Below the pieces are notes generated by a model. That model was not told the origin of the DNA and made no database searches. It was given only the letters and a program-made list of their open reading frames with translations. The translations under genes and the position numbers were made by a program. A stretch of DNA of 64,000 nucleotides from Geomonas agri (GTDB lineage Bacteria; Desulfobacterota; Desulfuromonadia; Geobacterales; Geobacteraceae). Location of the stretch: contig NZ_JAINZO010000002.1 in the NCBI RefSeq assembly GCF_020179605.1, forward strand, positions 1,116,001 to 1,180,000. The letters run 5' to 3'. Below, piece after piece: positions 21,001-29,865 of the stretch; position 1 is the first letter of the stretch; each line of letters begins with the position of its first letter.

Positions 21001-21939
21001 ATGACTATGATCGCAACGAGGGACGCTTACGGCGAGGCGCTGGCCGAGCTGGGGGGCGAGAACGATAAGATAGTGGTGCTTGACGCGGACCTCTCCGGGT
21101 CCACCAAGACCGGCGTGTTCGCCAAGAAATTCCCGAACCGCTTCTTCAACATGGGTATTGCCGAGGCCAACATGGTGGGCACCGCAGCAGGGCTTGCCGC
21201 GGTAGGGAAGGTTCCGTTCCTCTCCACCTTCGCCATCTTCGCTGCCGGTCGCGGCTGGGAGCAGATCCGCCAATCGGTCGCCTACCCCAAAGCCAACGTG
21301 AAGATCGTAGCCACCCACGGCGGGGTCACCGTTGGTGAGGACGGTGGCTCGCATCAGTCGGTCGAGGACGTCGCCATCATGCGCGCCATCCCCAACATGA
21401 CCGTCATCGTCCCCGCCGACGGCGAGGAGACCAAGGGGGCCATCCGCGCCGCCGCCGCTTACAAGGGACCGGTATACGTTCGCCTGGGCCGCAACAAAGT
21501 GCCCAGCGTGTTCCCGGCCGGGCACAAGTTCGAGATCGGCAAGGGCGTGGTCGTGGTACCGGGTACCGACCTCACCTTCATTACCACGGGGCTCATGACC
21601 GCGGCAGCGGTCACCGCCGCCGAGAAGCTGAAGGCTGAAGGGATCTCTGCGCGCGTGCTGCACATCGGCACCATCAAGCCGCTGGACAAGGAGGTGGTGC
21701 TCCAGGCAGCCGAGGAGACCGGCGCCATCGTCACCGCCGAGGAGCATTCCGTCGTGGGCGGCCTAGGCGGCGCGGTTGCCGAGTTCCTGGCCGAGACCTG
21801 CCCGACCCTGATGAAAAGGGTGGGGGTCTACGACCGCTTCGGCACCTCCGGCAAATCCGACGAGCTGCTCAAGTATTTCGGGCTCAATGCCGAAACCCTC
21901 ATCGAAGAGGCCAGGGAGATCGTTTCGAGGAAGAAATAA
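21001..21939 (+). CDS. Transketolase, C-terminal (pyrimidine-binding) subunit
   Basis: 312 residues. Contains the pyrimidine-binding domain (ATRDAYGEAL, DADLSGSTKT, the conserved Glu in MGIAEANMVGTAAGLA, HGGVTVGEDGGSHQ) and the C-terminal transketolase domain (ADGEETKGA, YVRLGRNKVP, GLMTAAAVTAAEKL, VVGGLGGAVAEFL). Forms the active enzyme with the 20096 product. The 80-bp gap between them has no terminator. Its stop shares one base with the start of the pseudopilin gene at 21939. Confidence 0.95.
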   Translation: MTMIATRDAYGEALAELGGENDKIVVLDADLSGSTKTGVFAKKFPNRFFNMGIAEANMVGTAAGLAAVGKVPFLSTFAIFAAGRGWEQIRQSVAYPKANVKIVATHGGVTVGEDGGSHQSVEDVAIMRAIPNMTVIVPADGEETKGAIRAAAAYKGPVYVRLGRNKVPSVFPAGHKFEIGKGVVVVPGTDLTFITTGLMTAAAVTAAEKLKAEGISARVLHIGTIKPLDKEVVLQAAEETGAIVTAEEHSVVGGLGGAVAEFLAETCPTLMKRVGVYDRFGTSGKSDELLKYFGLNAETLIEEAREIVSRKK

Positions 21940-22562
21940 TGCCAAGGGTGCTCCGGTCAAACGGAGGCTTCACCTACATAGGCGCGCTGGTCATGGCCAT
22001 CATCGTCGGCATCATGGCCAGCCGCGCCGCCGTGGTCTGGAGTACCGCCATGAAGCGCGAGCGGGAGGATGAACTGCTCTCCCGCGGCACCCAGATCCGG
22101 GACGCCCTGCGCAAGTGGTACAAGGTCAAGGTCGTGGACGGCAAGCTGGTGTCGAGCCAGACTGTGACCGGCACTGCCCCAGCCGCTGTCGCCGAAGGGC
22201 AGGGGGCGGGTCCTCCTGAACTCAAGTCGTTGCTTCAGGATCCAAATACGCCGGGAAAACTGCGCTACCTGAGACCTTATTGCCTGGTCGATCCGATTAC
22301 CGGCAAGGAATGGGACGAAATCAGGGACAAAGGGAAAATTATCGGCGTCAAGTCCAAAAGCGAGTTGGCTCCGGTCAAGCAGGGGAACTTCCCTTTCGAC
22401 CTTCCTCCTGCCGATTTTGAAAAGAAGAAAAAGTACAGCGAGTGGGAATTCGTTTATAACCATCTACCGCCAGATTCCAGGACCGGTGGGGCGATACAGG
22501 GGCTAAAGACGAACAGCAGCCCGAACCCGCTGCCGGCAGGCACTCAGGGTGCCCCCCGGTAG
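21939..22562 (+). CDS. Type II secretion/pilin-like pseudopilin
   Basis: 207 residues. A class III prepilin signature is at the N-terminus: a short basic leader, then G-FTYIGALVMAIIVGIMASR, where cleavage after Gly10 would leave N-methyl-Phe. The fifth mature residue is Gly rather than Glu, unlike most major pilins, and may affect assembly. The rest is hydrophilic and contains a GspG-like calcium-region analogue (LRPYCLVDPITGKEWDEI). The start overlaps the transketolase stop (TAATG). Other secretion genes are absent, so the partner machinery is elsewhere. Confidence 0.82.
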   Translation: MPRVLRSNGGFTYIGALVMAIIVGIMASRAAVVWSTAMKREREDELLSRGTQIRDALRKWYKVKVVDGKLVSSQTVTGTAPAAVAEGQGAGPPELKSLLQDPNTPGKLRYLRPYCLVDPITGKEWDEIRDKGKIIGVKSKSELAPVKQGNFPFDLPPADFEKKKKYSEWEFVYNHLPPDSRTGGAIQGLKTNSSPNPLPAGTQGAPR

Positions 22563-22670
22563 CTTGAGTAGCTCGACCACGTCGGGCTCCTCGGACAGTT
22601 CGGAAGATACATCCGGGGCCAGAAGGTCTCGGTTCAACAGAGGAAATCACCATCCCCAGGCTGCAGATGG

Positions 22671-22687
22671 CCCCCTCGCGGAGGGGG
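22671..22687. promoter_or_regulatory. Small hairpin just before the sensor kinase start
   Basis: CCCCCTC-GCG-GAGGGGG, a 7-bp perfect stem ending 17 bases before the GGAGG ribosome site of the kinase. Could influence its translation; no T-run follows, so it is not a simple terminator. Confidence 0.4.
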
Positions 22688-22712
22688 AGCAGCACCCGAA
22701 ACCGGAGGCACC

Positions 22713-24227
22713 CTGATTTTCAAGAGTCTCACATCGCGGGTTATCGTGCTTTCCATCTGCCTGCTCGTGTTCGGCATCGGGACCTTCGCCTTCCTGACGC
22801 TGCGGCGCGAGCAGATGCAGCTTGTCAACTCCGCCCGTGAATCCAGCGAGCTTCTGCTCGACACCATCGAACGCTCCCTGTACAACTCCATGCGCCACGG
22901 CAACACCGAGGACGTGAAAGTGATCCTAGAGATGGTGGGGCAAAGCGAGAACCTGGTGGGCGTGCGCATCTTCCATCCCCACGGCGTCATCCTGAAGTCC
23001 TCCCAGGCCTCCGAGATTGGGCGCATCGTTGACCAGCACGACTTCAAACTTTTCCTGGATAACAAGCGCGAGGGGGTGTTCACCCTGGAGGGGCAAGGCG
23101 AAGTGCTCGGCATGGTGAAGCCCATTTACAACAACCGCCAGTGCAACCTGTGCCACGGTGCCAAGAGCCGCATCATCGGCCTGTTGAACGTGGACTACTC
23201 GTTGGTGGAGACCAGGCGGCGCATCGTCGAGCTGACTAAGCTCTTCGTCATGTCCACCGTCGCCATCATCGGGTTCCTGTCGCTGGCCATCTCGCTGGTG
23301 ATGCTGAAGTTCGTCAAGAAACCGCTGCACCAGCTGGCCAAGAACATGGCCCGCGTCGAGGCGGGCGACCTCTCCGTGCGCATGACCCCGGAAGGCAAGG
23401 ACGAGATCGGGCGTCTGATTGTCTCCTTCGACTCCATGGTGGACCGGTTGGACCGGGCCAAGAAGGAGCTGGAGACCTACCACTTCCAGCAGATGGAGCG
23501 CGCCGATCGGCTGGCCTCGGTCGGGGAGATGGCGGCAGGCATTGCTCACGAGATCAAGAACCCGCTCACCGGGATCGCCGCCGCCATAACGGTATTGAAG
23601 GATGACTTCGCCCCCGAGGATGGCCGCACCCTGATCATCGGCGAGGTGCTGGAGCAGATTTCCCGGCTGGACAAGACGGTCAACGACCTGCTCTTCTTCG
23701 GCAAGCCGACCGTTGCGGAGCCGACCTGCACCGACATCAACAGTGCCCTGAAGAAGATCCTGATCTTCGCGTCGCAGCATCGCGGCGGCAAGAATATCGA
23801 GAAGAAGCTGGAGCTCGCCGAGGATCTGCCCCCGGTCTACGTCGATCCCAAGCAGATCCAGCAGGTGTTCCTGAACCTATTCCTGAACGCGGTGCAGGCG
23901 ATGCAGTCGGGCGGGGTCCTCACCGTGTCCAGCTCGCTGGCCAACGTGGATGGCATGGACATGGTGCGGGTGCAGGTGAACGACACCGGACCGGGCATCC
24001 CGCCGCAGATCCTGGAAAAGATCTTCACCCCGTTCTTCACCACCAAGGCCCAGGGTACCGGCCTTGGCCTGGCCATCAGCCATCGTCTCATCGAGCAGCA
24101 CGGCGGACGTCTTTCCTGCGTCAGCCAGGATGGCGTCGGCACCACCTTCTCGGTTGAACTACCGGCCTACTGCCCGACCCAGGAAGAGATGGAGAAGGAA
24201 CAGTTGAGTAGCAGCATCATCGGTTAA
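22713..24227 (+). CDS. Sensor histidine kinase with periplasmic c-type heme motif
   Basis: About 504 residues. One membrane helix (about 12-32), a periplasmic sensor region holding CNLCH (bases 23142-23156, residues about 144-148), a covalent heme c site, a second helix (about 180-205), HAMP, and a kinase core with H-box GIAHEIKNPLTGIAAA, N-box, DTGPGIPP and GTGLGLA motifs. Heme suggests redox, oxygen or NO sensing. The start is uncertain: GGAGG at 22704-22708 points to CTG (22713) or ATT (22716), both rare starts; the first standard start is GTG at 22746, without a ribosome site and inside the N-terminal hydrophobic stretch. The regulator at 24308 is the probable partner. Confidence 0.9.
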   Translation: MIFKSLTSRVIVLSICLLVFGIGTFAFLTLRREQMQLVNSARESSELLLDTIERSLYNSMRHGNTEDVKVILEMVGQSENLVGVRIFHPHGVILKSSQASEIGRIVDQHDFKLFLDNKREGVFTLEGQGEVLGMVKPIYNNRQCNLCHGAKSRIIGLLNVDYSLVETRRRIVELTKLFVMSTVAIIGFLSLAISLVMLKFVKKPLHQLAKNMARVEAGDLSVRMTPEGKDEIGRLIVSFDSMVDRLDRAKKELETYHFQQMERADRLASVGEMAAGIAHEIKNPLTGIAAAITVLKDDFAPEDGRTLIIGEVLEQISRLDKTVNDLLFFGKPTVAEPTCTDINSALKKILIFASQHRGGKNIEKKLELAEDLPPVYVDPKQIQQVFLNLFLNAVQAMQSGGVLTVSSSLANVDGMDMVRVQVNDTGPGIPPQILEKIFTPFFTTKAQGTGLGLAISHRLIEQHGGRLSCVSQDGVGTTFSVELPAYCPTQEEMEKEQLSSSIIG

Positions 24228-24307
24228 ACCATCGCTGCACCATGCAGTACGGCAGACCCCGACCACCCCGCGCCAGCGGGCCCAACACCACATCCTAAGG
24301 AGCCGCC

Positions 24308-25678
<1,371 letters not shown>

Positions 25679-25710
25679 GAACCCGCCGCAATCGAGTACG
25701 CGAAACAAAA

Positions 25711-25742
25711 AGCCCCGGCAGAGTCATCTGCCGGGGCTTCTT
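25711..25742. terminator. Bidirectional intrinsic terminator
   Basis: AGCCCCGGCAGA / TCTGCCGGGGCT, a perfect 12-bp stem with a GTCA loop. An AAACAAAA flank on the left serves the minus strand and TTCTTCGT on the right the plus strand. Separates the convergent genes ending at 25678 and 25750. Confidence 0.9.
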
Positions 25743-25749
25743 CGTGTCC

Positions 25750-26856
25750 CTAGATTCTCACCAGTTCGTATGCCCTGGTGCCGATGCCGATTTTCTCGGC
25801 GTGCTCCAACTGCACTTCCCAGTCGATTTCGGGGTGGACGCCGCGGAATTTGTCGCCGCCGGGCTCGTGGCCGCTGGCGAGCGCGGTGTCCTGGTTGCCG
25901 CGGGCGTTGTTGACCAGGTCGGCGCAGGCCTGGTCCAGCGCCACCGGGTCGGCCGAGGCGCAGATGCCGATGTCGTTAACGATGGGGGCGTCGGCGTGGC
26001 CGTAGCAGTCGCAGGCAGGCGACACCTGGGTAATGAAGTTCAGGAACAGGGTCTTGCCCTGTTTGCCGTAAAGGGCTCCCTTGGCGTACTCAGCCATCTT
26101 GCGCATAACCAGCGACGCGCTTTCGTTCCACTGGATGTTGATCGCCTTACGCTGGCACGCGGTGATGCAACGGCTGCAACCGACGCAGGCGGCAGGATCG
26201 ATTTGGGCCTTTCCCTCGATGATGGTGATGGCGGCATGAGCGCAGGACTTCAGGCAAACGCTGCAGCCGTTGCAGAAACGCTCCGCTACCTTGGGCGCCA
26301 CGGTCGAGTGCTGCTGCATCTTCCCGGTGCGGCTGGAGCATCCCATGCCAAGGTTTTTCAGGGTGCCGCCGAAGCCGGTCAGTTCGTGGCACTTGAAATG
26401 AGAGACGGCGATGAGGGCATCCGCTTCCAGGATCTCCGCGCCGATGTTCACCGTCTTCAGTATCTCGCCGTCAACTTGCACGTCCCGGGCGTTGTGTCCC
26501 TTCAGCCCGTCGCACATGATGAGGGGCGCGTTGACCACGGCGTAGGCGAAGCCGTTTTCGACGGCGCAGGCCAGGGCGGAGACCGCCTCCTTGCGCTCGC
26601 CCGGATAGAGGGTGGATGAGTCGGTCAAAAACGGCTTCCCGTCCAACGCCTTGACCTCGTCGACCACGCGGCGCAGGAAGATGGGGCGGATGAAGGTATG
26701 GTTGCCCCGCTCGCCGAAGTGGACCTTCACGGCAACCAGGTCCCCCGCGGCGACACTCTGCGCCAGGCCGGCCTGCTGCATCAGGCGCCCTATCTTACCG
26801 AACAGGTTCTCCTTCGCCCCCGCCCTCATGTCCGCAAAAAACACCTTGCTCTTCAT
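25750..26856 (-). CDS. DUF362 domain protein with two 4Fe-4S clusters
   Basis: 368 residues from the ATG at 26854-26856, which has a strong AAAGGAGGGG ribosome site; an ATG 12 codons upstream lacks one. Residues 1-180 are a DUF362 domain (KVFFADMRAGAKENL, KVHFGERGNHTFIRP, VSHFKCHELTGFGGTLKNLG). Residues about 190-250 carry two ferredoxin motifs, CNGCSVCLKSCAHAAI and CVGCSRCITACQRKAI, predicted to bind two 4Fe-4S clusters. The reaction of this family is not established; an electron-transfer or cofactor-related role is inferred. Monocistronic. Confidence 0.88.
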   Translation of the reverse strand: MKSKVFFADMRAGAKENLFGKIGRLMQQAGLAQSVAAGDLVAVKVHFGERGNHTFIRPIFLRRVVDEVKALDGKPFLTDSSTLYPGERKEAVSALACAVENGFAYAVVNAPLIMCDGLKGHNARDVQVDGEILKTVNIGAEILEADALIAVSHFKCHELTGFGGTLKNLGMGCSSRTGKMQQHSTVAPKVAERFCNGCSVCLKSCAHAAITIIEGKAQIDPAACVGCSRCITACQRKAINIQWNESASLVMRKMAEYAKGALYGKQGKTLFLNFITQVSPACDCYGHADAPIVNDIGICASADPVALDQACADLVNNARGNQDTALASGHEPGGDKFRGVHPEIDWEVQLEHAEKIGIGTRAYELVRI

Positions 26857-27165
26857 AAACTTCCCCTCCTTTCGGCAATGCCAATAAAACACCTGCGATT
26901 GGTATCACATATCGTCGGCCAGATCAACAGCACGTAACTTTTTCTTGCTCTGTCGATAAAATATGTTATTTATTAAAAATTCTCAGCGTACTGCATTGGG
27001 GATGAGCGGAAACGACGCTGCAGGAGCGGGATCACGGCCACCGGCGACTAGCACTTCCCGGCGCGGCGACGGCCCGCAAACCATTAAAAATTCGGCCCCC
27101 GAAGCCGTCTCTCCTGCCATGTCAACCAGCCGGAGAGGGACTCCGGGAACGATAAAGGAGCACCG
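26857..27165. other. Divergent promoter region, no gene seen
   Basis: 309 bases between the divergent DUF362 and pseudo-receiver genes. AT-rich around 26940-26985 (TATGTTATTTATTAAAAA), then GC-rich. No gene or recognised regulatory motif beyond the GATAAAGGAG ribosome site of the next gene. Confidence 0.5.
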
Positions 27166-27903
27166 ATGATCGAATGTGACGAGCGAGAACTTTGGATCAT
27201 GGGACTGGGCGAGCGAGTGGAGCGCGGCGCCATCGTCTGCAGCTACCTTGCGGAAGGGGGGCATCGCGCCAGGACGGCCAAGGTGGGCGAACTCTCGGGG
27301 TGCACACCGCGGGCGATCCTGCTGGATCTCTCCCCTTGGTCCGACGACGGCTGGGGCGTGCTGCTTGCCCTGAAGGAGAACCCGGCGACGCGCGAGATCC
27401 CGATCCTTCCCATGTACCTGAGCGAAATCGGCCAGGTCGGCGCTGTCTTCCCGGTAGCGGGCTTTTTCACCCTCCCCATCGACACCGCCTACATGACCAG
27501 GAAACTGAATCAACTGGGGCTTACGGACGAGTCGGACGACTACGACCTGCAGGTGATGCTGGTAACTCGCAAAGGTGAGGAGCAGGTACAGCACGCCATC
27601 ACCAAGCTCGGCTTTGAAGTCGTTAACGCCTATACCGGCAAGGAGGCGGTGGCCCTGGGCACCATCATCCACCCCTACATGATGTTCTGCGCGCTGATGC
27701 TCCCTGACCAGGCCGCTTTCGAGCTCCTGGAGCGTTTCCGGCTCTACCCGCAGACGAGGAACATCCCGTTCTTCGTGCTACTCAAGGGAGAGATGAAGGA
27801 CGGCGAGCGCCAGGCCATGAGCCGTAGTATCGAGCACTTGGTGCGCAAGAAGTGGCTCACCCGCCAGGAGTTCTTGGCCTACTTCAAGAAGGGCAAAGAG
27901 TAA
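27166..27903 (+). CDS. Tandem degenerate receiver (pseudo-receiver) protein
   Basis: 245 residues, apparently two receiver-like folds in tandem. The first (about 8-120) keeps an Asp in AILLDLSPW but has lost the acidic pair and the switch Lys (FFTLPID instead of xxKP). The second (about 128-240) has MLVTRKG in place of VVDD and FCALMLPDQ in place of the phospho-acceptor. Neither is likely to be phosphorylated in the normal way, so a scaffold or protein-interaction role is inferred. No output domain. Good AAAGGAG ribosome site; single gene with its own terminator. Confidence 0.7.
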   Translation: MIECDERELWIMGLGERVERGAIVCSYLAEGGHRARTAKVGELSGCTPRAILLDLSPWSDDGWGVLLALKENPATREIPILPMYLSEIGQVGAVFPVAGFFTLPIDTAYMTRKLNQLGLTDESDDYDLQVMLVTRKGEEQVQHAITKLGFEVVNAYTGKEAVALGTIIHPYMMFCALMLPDQAAFELLERFRLYPQTRNIPFFVLLKGEMKDGERQAMSRSIEHLVRKKWLTRQEFLAYFKKGKE

Positions 27904-27924
27904 CAAGGCAGGAGTTGACTAAAT

Positions 27925-27958
27925 AAGGGGGGACGGCAAAAAGCCGTCCCCCCTTTCA
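27925..27958 (+). terminator. Intrinsic terminator
   Basis: AAGGGGGGACGGC / GCCGTCCCCCCTT, a 13-bp stem with an A5 loop followed by TTTC, 22 bases after the stop at 27903. Confidence 0.88.
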
Positions 27959-28007
27959 CTTACCTTCCCAGGATCTCCGTAGCCCTCCGTGTGCACCCCC
28001 GGCCTTT

Positions 28008-28050
28008 TCCCCTCGCCCTCCGGGAGAGGGGCAGGAGTGAGGGCTTCTCT
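28008..28050. repeat. Palindromic intergenic repeat, CCCTCGCCCTCCGGGAGAGGGG type
   Basis: Between the terminator at 27925 and the SDR gene end. The core CCTCGCCCTCCGGGAGAGGG is shared with the copy at 63846-63870 and, with changes, with the copies at 16.9 and 40.0 kb. Confidence 0.6.
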
Positions 28051-28058
28051 TAACCCGG

Positions 28059-29063
28059 TTAGCCTCTCCGCCTAACCCTGGCGAGAACCGCGCCGGCCGC
28101 GAGGCCACCAGCCAAAAGCGCCCCCAGTCCCCACTTGTTTTCCGAGAGCCACACCTGTGTGCTGAACCCCTTGGAACGGGCGTCGAAGCGGCCGTGCGCT
28201 GTGTAGGGGCCGGGTACCGTTTGCCAGAGGTTGCCAGAGCGATCGGGCCGCTCGGGTTCGTCGGTCTGCTGTGACTTGTACCCGGTGAGCCCGAGGTAGA
28301 GGTCGAGCAGGCCGCGCGAAACCTTGTTGCCCCACATCGCCTTAACCGTAGGCAGCCCAACGTATATTTCACGGCGTCGGTGGTGCGAGGCCCAGACGAT
28401 GGTGTCCGCGGCGACGTCCGGCTGGTAGATGGGGGGGACCGGCTGCGGCCGGTTGGGAAGCCGCGACTCGACCCAATCAAACTGTGGCGTGTTCATGGCG
28501 GGAAGCTGAACCATGGTGATGTGCACCCGGCTCTTCTCGTGGATCAGTTCGCAGCGGATCGAGTCGGTAAAGCCCCTCATGCCGTGCTTGGCGCCGCAGT
28601 AGGCAGACTGCAGCGGAATGCTGCGGTCCGAGAGCGCCGAGCCGACCTGGATCACCATGCCCCGGTTGCGCGGCAGCATCCGCTTCAGTGCCGCCATGGT
28701 GCCGTGCACCGCCCCGAGATACGTCACCTCGGTTACCCGCCTGAACTCCTCGGGCGTCATGTCCTTAAATGAGGAGAAGACCGAGGTCATGGCGTTATTG
28801 ACCCAGACGTCGATGGGGCCGAATTCTCTTTCCACCTCCGCCGCGGCCTCCTCGACACGCTGCGGGTTGGCCACGTCACCGACCAGCACCAGCGCCTGTC
28901 CCCCCAGCCGCTCCACCTCCTCGCGGGCCGCCTCCAAGCGTTCCTGGTTCCTGGCGAAGAGCCCTATCCGCGCCCCCTCTCGTGCGAAGGAGTGCGCCGT
29001 GGCGCGCCCAACCCCCGCGGATGCGCCGGTTATCACAACCACCCTTTTTCCCGATGACGTCAC
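28059..29063 (-). CDS. Short-chain dehydrogenase/reductase with C-terminal membrane anchor
   Basis: 334 residues. Classical SDR features: NAD(P)-binding TGASAGVG near the N-terminus, NN-A motif (VNNAM), catalytic Ser in QVGSALSD and Y-x3-K in SAYCGAKHG. Arg at LFARN after beta2 favours NADP. Beyond the usual 250-residue fold there is an extension of about 80 residues ending in a hydrophobic helix (GLGALLAGGLAAGAVLARV) and basic tail, suggesting a C-terminal membrane anchor. Substrate unknown. Single gene; upstream of it is a 270-base gap with no recognised signal. Confidence 0.88.
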   Translation of the reverse strand: MTSSGKRVVVITGASAGVGRATAHSFAREGARIGLFARNQERLEAAREEVERLGGQALVLVGDVANPQRVEEAAAEVEREFGPIDVWVNNAMTSVFSSFKDMTPEEFRRVTEVTYLGAVHGTMAALKRMLPRNRGMVIQVGSALSDRSIPLQSAYCGAKHGMRGFTDSIRCELIHEKSRVHITMVQLPAMNTPQFDWVESRLPNRPQPVPPIYQPDVAADTIVWASHHRRREIYVGLPTVKAMWGNKVSRGLLDLYLGLTGYKSQQTDEPERPDRSGNLWQTVPGPYTAHGRFDARSKGFSTQVWLSENKWGLGALLAGGLAAGAVLARVRRRG

Positions 29064-29332
29064 TGTAGCCCCCTTCGTCTCACCACGACTGGTGTGACTC
29101 TGCGTTGGTTGAATGCGGCGCCCATTAGAGTACCAGATATGAAAATTTTAACTTCATGGGCGGTCTAAAAACGGGTCAGGAAGGGGATGAAGGAAAAAAT
29201 GTGAAGGGGGGCGAACCAGGGAGAAATGGAGGAAACCACCTGTAGGGCCTTTGCTTCCGCTACGCATGCAGCTGCAGACGGTGTCCCGCACTTCATGGTA
29301 TCCTTCATAAATCTCACACGAGGAGGTTTCTT

Positions 29333-29788
29333 ATGAAAAGAAGAATTCTCTCCATGGTTGCGGCATCCCTGCTTGCCGTCTCACTCGCTGCATCGGCCTG
29401 GGCCGCGCCCTGGCAGGGGTGGCGCGGTAGCGGCGGCTGGGGCATGAAAGGGGCCTACCAGCGGCTCTACGACCCGGCTAAGGTCGAGACGGTGAGCGGC
29501 GAGGTGGTCAAGGTGGAGCTGATGTCGGGCAGGAAGGCGCCGGGAAACGGCGTACACCTGCTGCTGCGCACCGGCCAGGAGGCCATTCCCGTCCACCTCG
29601 GTCCGGCCTGGTTCCTGGAGCGCCTCGACACCAAGATCGAGAAGGGAGATACGGTCGAGGTGAAGGGGGCCAGGGTGACCTTCGACGGAAAGCCGGCCAT
29701 CATCGCCGCGGAAGTCAAGAAGGGAGATGCTGTGCTGCAACTGCGCGACCAGTCGGGTGCCCCGGTGTGGGCCGGGTGGCGCAGGTAA
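29333..29788 (+). CDS. Secreted OB-fold-like protein
   Basis: 151 residues with a clear signal peptide (KRRILSMVAASLLAVSLAA, cleavage predicted after AWA near residue 24). The mature part is a small beta-rich domain (VETVSGEVVKVELM, GVHLLLRTGQEAIPVHLGPA, GDTVEVKGARVTFDGKPAII) with the strand pattern of a bacterial OB fold, and Trp-rich ends. Probably periplasmic; ligand unknown. Strong GAGGAGG ribosome site and its own terminator. Confidence 0.78.
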   Translation: MKRRILSMVAASLLAVSLAASAWAAPWQGWRGSGGWGMKGAYQRLYDPAKVETVSGEVVKVELMSGRKAPGNGVHLLLRTGQEAIPVHLGPAWFLERLDTKIEKGDTVEVKGARVTFDGKPAIIAAEVKKGDAVLQLRDQSGAPVWAGWRR

Positions 29789-29811
29789 TCCACGCATCAA
29801 GGGTAACGGGA

Positions 29812-29841
29812 GGAGGCGCGAGGCGTTCGCGCCTCCTTTTT
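29812..29841 (+). terminator. Intrinsic terminator
   Basis: GGAGGCGCGA / TCGCGCCTCC, 10-bp stem, 5-nt loop, then T5, 24 bases after the stop at 29788. Confidence 0.9.
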
Positions 29842-29865
29842 CATGTCTGGAGACTTGGGGCGATG

